A DNA stretch of 64,000 nt from Marinobacter fuscus (GTDB lineage: Bacteria > Pseudomonadota > Gammaproteobacteria > Pseudomonadales > Oleiphilaceae): positions 62,001 through 126,000 of the forward strand of contig NZ_PXNP01000053.1 in NCBI RefSeq assembly GCF_003007675.1, given 5' to 3'. The stretch's first letter is position 1. Every line of letters starts with the position of its first letter. Below the pieces are notes generated by a model. That model had not been told where the DNA came from and searched no databases. It was given only the letters and a program-made list of their open reading frames with translations. Below, piece after piece: positions 7,740-17,165 of this stretch. Both the position numbers and the translations under genes were made by a program.

Positions 7740-9146
7740 ATACGCCAGCTTGAAACAGAGAAAACAACAGAATGGCTATTCGGGCTGAACTTCGTGGATT
7801 ATCAAGAGCGCCCAGAGGCCAAGACAGAATTACGCTGGGTAGACCGTCTGGTACCAGACGGCACCTGGTCGGGCAATCTGTTCGACTTTTACCGAATTGT
7901 GTACCGTAAGCTCACCAACCCAGACACGCTCAAGGTTCCTTTTCGATTAAGCGCCGGTCAGCGTCGGGACGACACTCCGGTGCATGAAGCCATTCGTGAA
8001 GCATTGGTAAACACTCTGGTGCATGCCGACTTTTCTGGGAGGATTTCCGTCCTGGTGGTGAAGCGACCGGACATGTTTGGTTTCCGGAACCCCGGTGATA
8101 TGAGAATTCCCGTCGACAGGGCCGTACAGGGGGGAGAGTCTGACTGCCGTAACCGGATCATGCACCAGATGTTTCTGATGATAGGTCTGGGCGAAAGAGC
8201 GGGCTCCGGCATACCGAAGATCTACAGTGGGTGGAACTGGCGCCACTGGCGGCGACCCGCACTTTACGAAATCGACGAGCCACCGCAAACGCTGCTCGAA
8301 CTTCGCATGCTCGAGTTAATGCCTGAGGAGGTTCAGCAGCAATTGGAGGAACGTTTTGGCGAGGCTTATAGCGTTCTGCCTCGTCTTGGACGCTTGATAC
8401 TGGCGACCGCCGCAACTGAACAGGTGGTTTCTCATGGCCGTATCTCCGAGATCACTACAGACCACTCCCATGATATTACGGTTGCCCTGCAATCCCTGGT
8501 AAAAAACGGAATGCTTGAAGCAAACGGCCATGGTCGGGGCGCGGTATATCACCTTCCGGGGGCGGGCATGCCAACTCCGGAGCAGGTATTCGGCGTATCG
8601 ATTGGCGTAGATCAGCCATCCTCAGAGGATAGAGTTTCAGGCCAAAAAACTTACTCCGGTGACAAAAGTAATTACTCTGGTGATAGCGCAAACTACTCCG
8701 GTGATACGGAGGTCTACTCCGGTGATAAGGCGCCCCAGTCCATCGGGAAGGCACCTTACTCCGGCGATAGCGATTCGACCGTTGATCGCAGGGATGCGTT
8801 TGGCCGTTTGATTTCACCGGCCCTCAAGGCTCCTGCCATTCACCATTTGGAGAATCTAACACCGGAGTTCTACCAGAAACTTAGCGCTATTGCAGAACCT
8901 TCTGCAACAAGCAAACGACTGGCCCCGGAGACGATGAAAGCCATTATTCTTAGGCTTTGCAATGGGCAGTACGTCACCCGCTCCTGCCTGGCAGAGTTAC
9001 TGCACCGAACAGCAGACACACTCAGGCACCAGTATTTGAGTGTGATGGTTGAAGATAAATCACTGACATTGGCGTTCCCCCAATCACCCAATGATAAACG
9101 CCAAGCCTATATTACAACGAGCTCCTTGCAGGAACTCCAAGGATAA
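7740..9146 (+). pseudogene. Schlafen/AlbA-type ATP-binding protein, 5' end deleted
   Basis: The coding frame from about 7785 reads DYQERPEAKTELRWVDRL, then HEAIREALVNTLVHADF, RPDMFGFRNPG and GERAGSGIPK. This is the GHKL-like C-terminal part of AlbA-2/RecG-like proteins, followed by a winged-helix stretch. The N-terminal AlbA domain, about 250 residues, is missing; the sequence upstream is the rhuM remnant in another frame. The frame stays open leftwards to 7599 but has no convincing start or ribosome site. A tandem YSGD repeat lies at 8648-8765. I treat it as a truncated gene, though the long intact frame leaves room for an expressed shortened protein. Confidence 0.72.
8648..8768 (+). repeat. 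YSGD-encoding tandem repeat
   Basis: Five clear copies of a unit reading TACTCCGGTGATA or close to it encode YSGD, spaced by about 8 to 13 codons with a longer last gap. The copies differ mainly at third codon positions, so the peptide is kept while the DNA diverges. It lies in the linker after the winged-helix part of the AlbA-like remnant. Confidence 0.8.
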
Positions 9147-9168
9147 GAAACCGAAAAGGTAGTACGGG

Positions 9169-12100
9169 ATGACTGAAGATCAGCTGGAACAACAATGCCT
9201 GCAATGGTTCGCCGAAGGCGGCTGGGAAATCGCCCATGGGCCAGACCTGGCGCCGGATGGTGAAGCCCCGGAGCGGGCCGACTACCGGCAGGTATTGTTG
9301 CTGGCGGATCTTGAGGCTGCGATACAGCGCATCAACCCTCACCTGCCCCAAAGCGCCGTTGAACAGGCTGTGGCCGTTGTGCGCAAACCCGAAAGCCTGG
9401 ATGTGGTGATCAGCAACCGGGCCTTTCACCGCCTGCTGCTGGACGGTGTGCCGGTTGAGTACAAGCGCGACGACAAGGTTGTTCACGACCAGGCCTTTCT
9501 GGTGGATTTTGGCGACCTGTCTGCCAACCGTTTCCGGGCCATCAACCAGTTCACCATTGAGGGCTCTAAACAGCTCCGCCGGCCGGACGTGATCTGCTTT
9601 ATCAACGGGCTACCGCTGGCGGTGCTGGAGCTGAAGAGCCCCGGCGCCGAGAATGTGAACATCTGGGACGCCTACAACCAGATCCAGACCTATAAAGACG
9701 AATGCTCCGATCTTTTTGCCTACAACGAAGCCGCCATCATCAGCGACGGGTATCTGGCTCGGGTAGGCTCCCTCACCGCCACCCAGGAGCGTTACATGCC
9801 CTGGCGCACCCTCAAGCACGAAGACGACAAGCCGCTGCTGGAATGGCAGCTGGAAACCATGGTGAGAGGCTTTTTCGACCGGGAGCTGTTCCTGGATTAC
9901 ATCCGATACTTTGTGATCTTCGAGACGGATTCCGACAAGCTGATCAAGAAGATTGCCGGATACCACCAGTTCCATGCGGTGCGTGAGGCGGTGAAGGCGA
10001 CGGTGATTGCTGCACAGGATATGAGCCAGCATGGGATCGGCGAGAAACGCGCTACCTACGGCGATGAGGTTTTGCCCGGCAGCAAGAAAGCCGGCGTGGT
10101 GTGGCACACCCAGGGTTCCGGGAAGAGCATTTCCATGTGCTGTTACGCCGGCAAGCTGCTTCAACAGCCGGAGATGAACAACCCCACCCTGATTGTGGTC
10201 ACCGACCGCAACGACCTGGACGGCCAGTTGTTCGCCACCTTCAGCGCCGCCCGGGAATTGTTGAAGCAGGAACCGGTGCAGGCCGACGACCGGGATACCC
10301 TTCGCCGCCTGCTGTCTGAGCGGGAATCCGGCGGCATTATCTTCACCACGGTACAGAAGTTCGCCCTGCTAAACGACGAATCTGGCCACCCGGTTCTGAA
10401 CGACCGCCACAACATCGTGGTGATCTCAGACGAAGCCCACCGCAGCCAGTACGGCCTGAAAGCCACCCTCAAGAAAGACGGCACCTACAAGTTTGGCTAC
10501 GCCCGCCACATGCGCGATGCCCTGCCTAATGCCTCGTTCATCGGCTTTACCGGCACCCCCATCGAGAGCGAAGACAAAGACACCCGGGCCGTGTTCGGCG
10601 ATTACGTGTCCATCTACGACATCCAGGATGCCGTGGACGATGGTGCGACGGTGCCTATCTTCTACGAATCCCGCCTGGCCAAGCTGGACATCAACCGCGA
10701 GCAGATCGAAGAGCTGTCTGAGCAGGTGGAGGAAGTGGTTGAAGACGACGAAGACGTTGGCAGCCGCGAGAAAACGAAGGGCGAGTGGAGCCGGCTGGAA
10801 AAGCTGGTCGGTGCCGGCCCGCGCCTGAAGCAGGTGGCGGAAGACCTGGTGAACCACTTTGAAACCCGCTCCAACACCATCGATGGCAAGGCCATGATCG
10901 TGGCCATGAGCCGGGAGATTGCGGTTCACCTCTATAACGAGATTGTCACCCTGCGCCCGGAGTGGCACGACGACGATCCGGAGAAAGGCGCCATCAAGAT
11001 TGTGATGACCGGCTCCGCCTCTGACCGCCCCCTGCTGCAGCCGCACATCCACAACAAACAGACCAAGAAGCGGTTCGAGAAGCGCTTCAAGGACATCAAC
11101 GACTCGCTCAGGCTGGTGATCGTGCGGGATATGTGGCTGACCGGTTTCGATGCGCCTTGCTGTCACACCATGTACGTGGACAAGCCCATGAAGGGCCACA
11201 ACCTGATGCAGGCCATTGCCCGGGTGAACCGCGTGTTCAAGGACAAGCCCGGCGGGCTGGTGGTGGATTACATCGGCATCGCCAACGAGCTCAAGCAGGC
11301 CCTGAAAACCTACACCGACGCCAAGGGCAAAGGCACTCCCACCCACAGTGCCGAAGAAGCCTACGCCATCCTGCTCGAGAAGCTGGACATCATCCACGGC
11401 ATGTTTGCCCCCGGCCCTAAAGGCAAGGGCTTCAGCTATAGCGGTTTTGAAACCGAGCCCCACAAGTTCCTGGTGCCGACCGCCAACTACGTGCTCAGCC
11501 TGGAAGACGGCAAGAAGCGCTTCCTGGATACGGTGCTGGCGATGAACAAGGCCTTCTCCCTGTGCGCCACCCTGGACGAGGCCCAGGCGCTGCAGAAAGA
11601 AGTCGCGTTCCTGTCACAGGTGAAAACTGCCATCACCAAGTTCACCAGCGTGGACAAGAAGCTGACTGAGGAAGAGAAGAACACGGCGCTGCGGCAGATC
11701 CTGAACAACGCTCTCATCGCCGAAGGGGTTACCGATGTCTTCGCCCTGTGCGGCCTGGACAAGCCCAACATCGGCCTGCTCTCTGACGAGTTCCTGGAAG
11801 ACGTTCGGCAAATGCCCTACAAGAACTTCGCGGTGGAGCTGCTGGAAAAGCTGCTCAAAGACGACATCAAGGCCAAGACACGCAATAACGTAGTTCAGGA
11901 AAAGAAGTACGCCGACCGCCTGCAAGAGACGCTGCGCAAGTACAACAACCGTGGGATTGAGACAGCTCAAGTCATAGAAGAGCTGATCGCCATGGCCAAG
12001 CAGTTCCAGGCTGAAATGGAGCGGGATGCCGCCCTCGGCCTGAACCCGGACGAAGTGGCCTTCTACGATGCCCTGGCCAGCAATGAAAGCGCCGTGCGGG

Positions 12101-12324
12101 AGCTGGGCGACGAAACCCTGAAGAAGATCGCTGTGGAGATTACCGATAAGCTGCGCAAATCCACCACCGTGGACTGGCAGGTGCGGGAGAGTGTGCGGGC
12201 CAAGCTGCGGATTCTGGTGCGGCGGACGTTGCAGCGGTACAAGTACCCGCCGGATAAGGCGCCAGCGGCGATTGAGTTGATTATGGAACAGGCGGAAGCC
12301 TTATCTAACCACTGGACAAGGTGA
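9169..12324 (+). CDS. hsdR: Type I restriction endonuclease subunit HsdR
   Basis: This 1051-residue protein provides ATP-driven DNA translocation and cleavage for the R-M complex. The N-terminal nuclease core has RPDVICF with Asp140 and LELK with Glu154 and Lys156. The motor has a Walker A HTQGSGKS at about 313-320, a DEAH box at about 421, a TGTPI motif, and the motif VI-like AIARVNRVF. The C-terminal region is helical and is typical for complex assembly. Length fits the family, and no frame break is visible. It is separated from hsdMS by three accessory genes, and a Tae4-like fragment begins three bases after its stop. Confidence 0.96.
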   Translation: MTEDQLEQQCLQWFAEGGWEIAHGPDLAPDGEAPERADYRQVLLLADLEAAIQRINPHLPQSAVEQAVAVVRKPESLDVVISNRAFHRLLLDGVPVEYKRDDKVVHDQAFLVDFGDLSANRFRAINQFTIEGSKQLRRPDVICFINGLPLAVLELKSPGAENVNIWDAYNQIQTYKDECSDLFAYNEAAIISDGYLARVGSLTATQERYMPWRTLKHEDDKPLLEWQLETMVRGFFDRELFLDYIRYFVIFETDSDKLIKKIAGYHQFHAVREAVKATVIAAQDMSQHGIGEKRATYGDEVLPGSKKAGVVWHTQGSGKSISMCCYAGKLLQQPEMNNPTLIVVTDRNDLDGQLFATFSAARELLKQEPVQADDRDTLRRLLSERESGGIIFTTVQKFALLNDESGHPVLNDRHNIVVISDEAHRSQYGLKATLKKDGTYKFGYARHMRDALPNASFIGFTGTPIESEDKDTRAVFGDYVSIYDIQDAVDDGATVPIFYESRLAKLDINREQIEELSEQVEEVVEDDEDVGSREKTKGEWSRLEKLVGAGPRLKQVAEDLVNHFETRSNTIDGKAMIVAMSREIAVHLYNEIVTLRPEWHDDDPEKGAIKIVMTGSASDRPLLQPHIHNKQTKKRFEKRFKDINDSLRLVIVRDMWLTGFDAPCCHTMYVDKPMKGHNLMQAIARVNRVFKDKPGGLVVDYIGIANELKQALKTYTDAKGKGTPTHSAEEAYAILLEKLDIIHGMFAPGPKGKGFSYSGFETEPHKFLVPTANYVLSLEDGKKRFLDTVLAMNKAFSLCATLDEAQALQKEVAFLSQVKTAITKFTSVDKKLTEEEKNTALRQILNNALIAEGVTDVFALCGLDKPNIGLLSDEFLEDVRQMPYKNFAVELLEKLLKDDIKAKTRNNVVQEKKYADRLQETLRKYNNRGIETAQVIEELIAMAKQFQAEMERDAALGLNPDEVAFYDALASNESAVRELGDETLKKIAVEITDKLRKSTTVDWQVRESVRAKLRILVRRTLQRYKYPPDKAPAAIELIMEQAEALSNHWTR

Positions 12325-12327
12325 GTA

Positions 12328-12714
12328 ATGAATTACTATACCGAGGCCTTCGACGGCCAGCTAAACGCGAGCCAGGGTGCTGCCCCTGTAGGTGGCCACG
12401 CCTTGTCTATCAAGTGGCAACCAAGCGTCGAAAAAACTGCCCGATCAGGCGTTGAAGGTGCTGCACTTTGGCGAGGGGCGTTAGCCGCCTGGGTTGCCTT
12501 CTCTGAGAAGGGAATTAATTTCTTCAAAGACTACTGGATAAGAACGAGCGATCCACAAAACAATACTACCGGCGATCACATTGATCTATGGAACGGATCA
12601 CGCCTCACGGATTGGACATCGTGGCTGAGAATAAGCATGGGGCTGTCACTGGAAGGCTATTGGAGTGACTTCGGGAAGTCTAAAGAGATTCTGTTCTGGC
12701 GGGCCCAGTCATGA
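12328..12714 (+). CDS. Tae4-like amidase C-terminal half with unrelated N-terminus
   Basis: From about residue 61 the 128-residue protein matches type VI secretion amidase effectors of the Tae4 family as I know them: KGINFFKDYW, then GDHIDLWNG with the conserved His, and a C-terminal YWSDFGKSKEILFW. Tae4 proteins cut peptidoglycan peptides and need a Cys in their N-terminal half. Residues 1-60 contain no Cys and do not resemble the family, so this copy should be inactive or re-purposed. It begins three bases after hsdR and overlaps the next small gene by four bases. No secretion genes are nearby. Confidence 0.6.
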   Translation: MNYYTEAFDGQLNASQGAAPVGGHALSIKWQPSVEKTARSGVEGAALWRGALAAWVAFSEKGINFFKDYWIRTSDPQNNTTGDHIDLWNGSRLTDWTSWLRISMGLSLEGYWSDFGKSKEILFWRAQS

Positions 12715-12920
12715 GAGCGGTAGTTTTCAGCATCGTTTTCGCAGCGGTTGGGCTGATCTTGTGTTACGGCGTTTTCTACATCATCGGCACCATCGGAGGC
12801 CCATTCCATCAGGGTGAAGATGACGCCTCCAGGAATATCCGAATCTTCCTGTTAGCAAGCGCGGGCAGCATTATTGCAGGCGGCTTAACTGGCTTTATGC
12901 TGGGACGAAGCCGCCGATGA
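12711..12920 (+). CDS. Small two-helix membrane protein
   Basis: This 69-residue protein has two hydrophobic segments: VFSIVFAAVGLILCYGVFYI near the start and FLLASAGSIIAGGLTGFML near the end, with a short charged loop between. It overlaps the Tae4-like gene (ATGA), so the two are translationally coupled. A small membrane protein directly after an amidase-like gene could be an immunity protein, but known Tae4 immunity proteins are soluble periplasmic proteins. I do not recognise the family. Confidence 0.5.
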   Translation: MRAVVFSIVFAAVGLILCYGVFYIIGTIGGPFHQGEDDASRNIRIFLLASAGSIIAGGLTGFMLGRSRR

Positions 12921-13285
12921 ACATTTCAGTGCGATTCCGAAAAGCGTTATCAGGTAATTAAAAAAATACGACAGCAACTATTTCCTGAAACCTCAAAAAA
13001 CTCCTTATATCGGATCAACAGGCAGGCTCCAGAATTAACCCTACTGGCTACGGGCATCGGTTGACCCTTCAAAGTCACTTTTGTCACTTAGAACACACAG
13101 ACCCGGACACCCAGCCCACTCAACCCGCAACCAATTGAAACAAACCACCTGACGATTACCCGTCTTCGGAACTGCTATTATTACTACAGATACGGCATCT
13201 ATCGGCCCTAAAGTGTTCTTGCTCGCGGCCGTTGAGCTCAACACTGCCTTGCACCAGGGCAGGTCTTTTTTGAACAGGGTTAATT
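12921..13285. other. Intergenic region between R-M island and cheV
   Basis: No credible gene on either strand. The first 100 bases are AT-rich with several A runs, which fits an island border. I searched by eye for a copy of the ssrA 3' end (GGTTCAATTCCCGCC) and found none. The cheV promoter must lie in the right half. Confidence 0.5.
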
Positions 13286-14176
13286 ATGTCTGCCAACAAA
13301 ACCTCACAATCCCAGAAACTCCTGCTGTTCCGCCTGCTGGGCTCGCGGTTGTTTGGTATTGGCACCCTGAAAATCCGGGAGATTCTGCCGTTTCAGCGGC
13401 TGACCAAGCTGCCGCACAGCCATCATGCGGTGATTGGCACCGCCACGTTCCGGGGCTCGGCGGTGCCGGTGATCGATATGTCGGCGGCGGTGGGCTATCC
13501 CCCGCTGTCCCGTGAGGAACGGGAAAAAGGCTCCATTATCATCACCGATATCCAGCGCAAGGAAATCGGCTTTCTGGTGCGCAATGTCCAGCAGATTATC
13601 GAGACCGACTGGCGCAGTGTGATGCCGCCACCCAAGGCGCTGGGCACTAATGCGTTTATCACCGGCCTGCTGGATGTAGATGGCGACATTATCCAGTTGT
13701 TAGATGTGGAACTGTTGCTGGCACGAGTGTACCCGGAATCTCTGGATTTCCAGGACGTCAGCTTGTCCGATGTGCAGAGCGAGACTCTGAAATCCCTGAA
13801 TATTCTACTGGTGGATGACTCGCAGGTTGCCCGTAAGCAACTGAGCGATGTGCTGGACAGCAAAGGCATTCACTATCACGTAACCACCAACGGCAACGAA
13901 GCCCTGCAGGTGCTGTTGCGAGAGGACGAACTGGGGCATCCCATCGAGATTCTGGTGAGCGACATCGAGATGCCAGGGCTGGATGGCTACGAGCTGGCGT
14001 TCGACGTTCGGGACAACGCCTCGCTGAAGCAGCCCTACATCATTCTGCATACGTCGCTGAACAGCGAGATGAGCCTGAGCTACGCCAATCAGGTGGGCGC
14101 CAATGAAGCGCTCACCAAGTTTGATGCCGACGAGCTTTTGCAGGCCATGTTGCGAGGCGCCAACCAGACACCCTGA
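13286..14176 (+). CDS. cheV: Chemotaxis coupling protein CheV
   Basis: This 296-residue protein has a CheW-like domain (about 10-160, including FGIGTLKIREILP and VIGTATFRGSAVPVIDM). A response-regulator receiver follows (about 172-296, starting LNILLVDDSQVARKQL). The receiver keeps its key residues: the paired acidic DD, acceptor Asp in ILVSDIEMPGLDG, and a distal Lys (LTKFD). CheV couples chemoreceptors to the CheA kinase and adapts through phosphorylation. It stands alone here, without other che genes. ATG 13286 is the only suitable start. Confidence 0.93.
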   Translation: MSANKTSQSQKLLLFRLLGSRLFGIGTLKIREILPFQRLTKLPHSHHAVIGTATFRGSAVPVIDMSAAVGYPPLSREEREKGSIIITDIQRKEIGFLVRNVQQIIETDWRSVMPPPKALGTNAFITGLLDVDGDIIQLLDVELLLARVYPESLDFQDVSLSDVQSETLKSLNILLVDDSQVARKQLSDVLDSKGIHYHVTTNGNEALQVLLREDELGHPIEILVSDIEMPGLDGYELAFDVRDNASLKQPYIILHTSLNSEMSLSYANQVGANEALTKFDADELLQAMLRGANQTP

Positions 14177-14209
14177 TCCGGCTGGCTATCGGTTCCATTT
14201 TCTGAAACC

Positions 14210-14232
14210 GCTCCTGTGATGGCCACAGGAGC
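14210..14232. terminator. Hairpin between convergent cheV and mqo
   Basis: A perfect inverted repeat GCTCCTGTG / CACAGGAGC has a five-base loop. It lies between the two stop codons, so it could end transcription from both sides. There is no clear T run on either side, which lowers confidence. Confidence 0.45.
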
Positions 14233-14238
14233 AGCGTA

Positions 14239-15723
14239 TTACTCACCCAGCTTAAGCGCAGCCAGCGTGCGCTCGCGCACAGTATTCAACAGTTCTTCGT
14301 TGTCCACCAGCGACTGGCCGTAAGACGGGATCAGATCGCGCATGCGTGATTGCCACTCTTCAGTCTGCAGCTTCTCCGGGAAGCAACGCTCCAGCACATT
14401 CAGCATGGCATTGGCAGCCGTAGAGGCGCCCGGCGATGCCCCCAGCAGCGCTGCCAGGGTACCGTCTTTGGCCGCCACGATTTCGGTGCCAAATTCCAGC
14501 TTGCCACCGCCTTCGGCGGTCTGCTTGATAATCTGCACTCGCTGCCCGGCCATTTGCAGGCGCCAGTCTTCTTCGCGGGCATCCGGGAAGAAGTTGCGCA
14601 GGGCAGCAACCCGATCACCGTGGGACTGGAACACTTCACCAATCAGGTAGCGGGTCAGATCCATGTTGCTCTTGCTTACCGACAGCATGGGCCGCAGGTT
14701 GGTGGCGCGCACCGAACCGAACAGATCGAACATGGAACCTTTTTTCAGGAAGCGGGTGGTGAATCCGGCAAAGGGGCCAAACAGCAAGGCCGGTTCGCCA
14801 TTGATAATACGGGTGTCCAGATGCGGAACCGACATGGGGGGGGCACCAATCGGCGCCTTACCGTATACCTTGGCGTGGTGTTCCTGAACGATTTCCGGCT
14901 TCTGGCACACCAGCCACTGCCCGCTCACCGGGAAGCCGCCGTAACCACGGGCCTCATCCACACCGGATTTTTGCAGCAACGGCAAGGCACCACCGCCGGC
15001 ACCCAGGAACACGAAACCGGTTTCCAGCTTGGTCAGTTCGCCGGTCTTCTGGTTTTTCACCCGCAATTTCCAGCGGCCGTTATCGCGCTGGTCGATGTAA
15101 TGCACCGGGCTGCTGAGCATCAGCTCAAAGTTAGGCTGGGTTTCCAGCCACTTCACCATGCTTCGGGTCAGGGAACCGAAATCCACATCAGAGCCGTGCT
15201 TGATCCGGGTGGCCGCCACACGTTCCATCGGATCCCGATGACGAACCACCAGCGGCATCCATTCTTCGAGCTCTTCCGGGCGTTCGGTGTATTCCATTTC
15301 ACGGAACAGGTGGTGGGCACTCAAACGTTCATGCCGACGTTTAAGGAAGGCCACATCTTTCTCGCCCCAGACAAAACTCTGGTGCGGTGTGCGGTTAATA
15401 AAGCTGGAGGGTTCCGGCAGGATGCCCTGCTCCACCAGGTAAGACCAGAACTGCAGTGACACTTCAAACTGGGCGTTGATCTGTAGCGCCCGCGCAATCT
15501 CGACATCCCCATCGCCGGTTTCGGGTGTGTAGTTGAGCTCACAATAACCGGCATGGCCGGTACCCGCGTTGTTCCATCCATCGGTGCTTTCATGGGCAAC
15601 GTGATCAAGTCGTTCCACCATGACAATATCCAGAGAAGGATCCAGCTGCCTGAGCATCATGCCGAGGGTGGCGCTCATGACGCCTCCTCCGACCAGCACT
15701 ACGTCTGCCTGTCTAACGGCCAT
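14239..15723 (-). CDS. mqo: Malate:quinone oxidoreductase
   Basis: This 494-residue peripheral membrane flavoenzyme oxidises malate to oxaloacetate and passes electrons to quinone, replacing or adding to NAD-linked malate dehydrogenase in the TCA cycle. The N-terminus has the FAD-binding Rossmann pattern (VVLVGGGVMSATLG), and the family blocks NNAGTGHAGYCELNYTP and GGGALPLLQKSG are clear. Length fits. It is monocistronic and convergent with cheV. ATG 15723 is followed directly by the conserved FAD motif. Confidence 0.95.
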   Translation of the reverse strand: MAVRQADVVLVGGGVMSATLGMMLRQLDPSLDIVMVERLDHVAHESTDGWNNAGTGHAGYCELNYTPETGDGDVEIARALQINAQFEVSLQFWSYLVEQGILPEPSSFINRTPHQSFVWGEKDVAFLKRRHERLSAHHLFREMEYTERPEELEEWMPLVVRHRDPMERVAATRIKHGSDVDFGSLTRSMVKWLETQPNFELMLSSPVHYIDQRDNGRWKLRVKNQKTGELTKLETGFVFLGAGGGALPLLQKSGVDEARGYGGFPVSGQWLVCQKPEIVQEHHAKVYGKAPIGAPPMSVPHLDTRIINGEPALLFGPFAGFTTRFLKKGSMFDLFGSVRATNLRPMLSVSKSNMDLTRYLIGEVFQSHGDRVAALRNFFPDAREEDWRLQMAGQRVQIIKQTAEGGGKLEFGTEIVAAKDGTLAALLGASPGASTAANAMLNVLERCFPEKLQTEEWQSRMRDLIPSYGQSLVDNEELLNTVRERTLAALKLGE

Positions 15724-16178
15724 TGGTTTTCACCCTAGCTTTGTGTTGAAGCATGGCGCCACTTCACGATCAGCAAAGTGACTGTCGGAATCCGGCCAGG
15801 CGCGAGGTAGACGGCGCTGCCGAGAGCTTCCGGTCTGAAATTGGGCGCAATTATCCCGTTTTTTGATCTGAGAATAAATTGCGTTTAGCAATTGGTGTGT
15901 GCCAACAGAGCGACGTAGACCAGTGTCTTTTTTCAGGGCAAGCCTGTCAGTCGGGTGCCGCTTACGTGTCATTTTTTTCGCCAATTGTTGCGTGTTTTAT
16001 CCCAAACATCAGCGCAACTTTAGTCTGATACTGCCTGGCAAGTTGTCTGGACCAGTTGCGATCTGGTAATCAAAACACAGGATTACTGACCTGCCGCCCT
16101 GTTTACGGTATCTTGTGCGCCCAACACACCCTTCGGGTTATCGGGGCTGTGATCAGGTTCTTTTACTGAGGTTTTTCT
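15724..16178. other. Intergenic region between divergent mqo and the cation antiporter
   Basis: This 455-base stretch holds the promoters of two divergent genes. An 84-codon reverse frame (15730-15984) has no recognisable protein features and is probably chance. The middle (15840-15900 and 15970-16030) is AT-richer than its surroundings. No hairpin or operator stands out. Confidence 0.5.
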
Positions 16179-17156
16179 ATGCTGATGGCTATCGGGGCCG
16201 TTATCGCCGGTTTGATTCTTCTGGTCTGGAGCGCAGACAAATTTGTTGAGGGTGCCGCGGCCACCGCTAAACATCTGGGCATGCCCCCGTTACTTATCGG
16301 CATGGTCATCATCGGTTTTGGTACTTCTGCGCCGGAACTGGCGGTCTCTGCCATGGCAGCTGCCGATGGCAACCCCGGCCTGGCACTGGGCAATGGCTAT
16401 GGTTCCAACATCACCAACATTGCATTGATTGTCGGGCTTACTGCGCTTATTTCGCCCATTGCTGTGCACTCCCAGGTCATCCGGAAGGAGCTGCCTCTGC
16501 TGGTAGTACTTACCCTTATCGCGGGCGCCCAGCTCATCGACGGCGAGCTGACCCGTCTTGATGGCTGGGTATTGCTGGGCGTGTTTGCCGCTGTGATGGG
16601 CTGGTCTATTTACCAGGGCATCAAGGGCAAGGGCGATCCGCTTGGCAGCGACACCAGCGAAGAAGTCGTTGTTGAAATGCCGTTGAAGTCGGCCATCGGC
16701 TGGCTGGCGATCGGGCTCGTTCTGCTGGTTGTCAGTTCCCGGCTGCTTGTGTGGGGGGCGGTCTCGATTGCCCAAACGCTTGGCGTCAGCGATCTGGTCA
16801 TCGGCCTGACCATCGTTGCCATTGGCACCTCTCTGCCCGAACTGGCCGCTGCTATTGCGGCGGTTAAGAAGAACCAGCACGACCTGATATTGGGTAATAT
16901 TCTGGGGTCTGGTATCTTCAATACCCTGGCGGTGGTGGGTCTGGCAGCGGTCATCAAACCGCTGTCGGTCGATCCGGAAGTCTTGTACCGAGACTGGACG
17001 CTGATGCTGGGCCTGACACTGGCATTGCTGGTCATGGGTTTCGGCCTGACCGGGTGGCGCAAACTGGTGTCCCGGTTCGACGGCGCTCTGCTGCTTACAG
17101 CCTACCTGGCTTACACCGGCTACCTGCTCTCAACGGTTGTCTCCGCTGCCGCCTGA
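16179..17156 (+). CDS. Calcium/sodium antiporter, CaCA family (YrbG-like)
   Basis: The 325-residue inner-membrane protein has about ten hydrophobic segments in two inverted halves. Each half carries a CaCA signature: GFGTSAPELAVS followed by GNGYGSNITNIALI in the first, and AIGTSLPELAAA followed by GNILGSGIFNTLAV in the second. The Glu residues of the two repeats that bind cations are present. The family exchanges Na+ or H+ for Ca2+. ATG 16179 is next to a weak GAGG site. Confidence 0.9.
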   Translation: MLMAIGAVIAGLILLVWSADKFVEGAAATAKHLGMPPLLIGMVIIGFGTSAPELAVSAMAAADGNPGLALGNGYGSNITNIALIVGLTALISPIAVHSQVIRKELPLLVVLTLIAGAQLIDGELTRLDGWVLLGVFAAVMGWSIYQGIKGKGDPLGSDTSEEVVVEMPLKSAIGWLAIGLVLLVVSSRLLVWGAVSIAQTLGVSDLVIGLTIVAIGTSLPELAAAIAAVKKNQHDLILGNILGSGIFNTLAVVGLAAVIKPLSVDPEVLYRDWTLMLGLTLALLVMGFGLTGWRKLVSRFDGALLLTAYLAYTGYLLSTVVSAAA

Positions 17157-17165
17157 GGCGCCGGG

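Noticed and set aside
12361..12490. Possible integron attC site in the Tae4-like ORF (GCTAAACGC ... GCGTTAGC, about 125 bases apart)
   Set aside because: The ends are nearly complementary and the length fits, but both core sites have a mismatch to RYYYAAC/GTTRRRY, inner boxes are unclear and no integrase is present.
14350..15459. Long forward reading frame (369 codons) opposite mqo
   Set aside because: No recognisable protein; mqo on the other strand has clear FAD and family motifs.
15730..15984. 84-codon reverse ORF in the mqo upstream region
   Set aside because: No ribosome site, no similarity that I recognise and low-complexity basic composition; probably promoter DNA.
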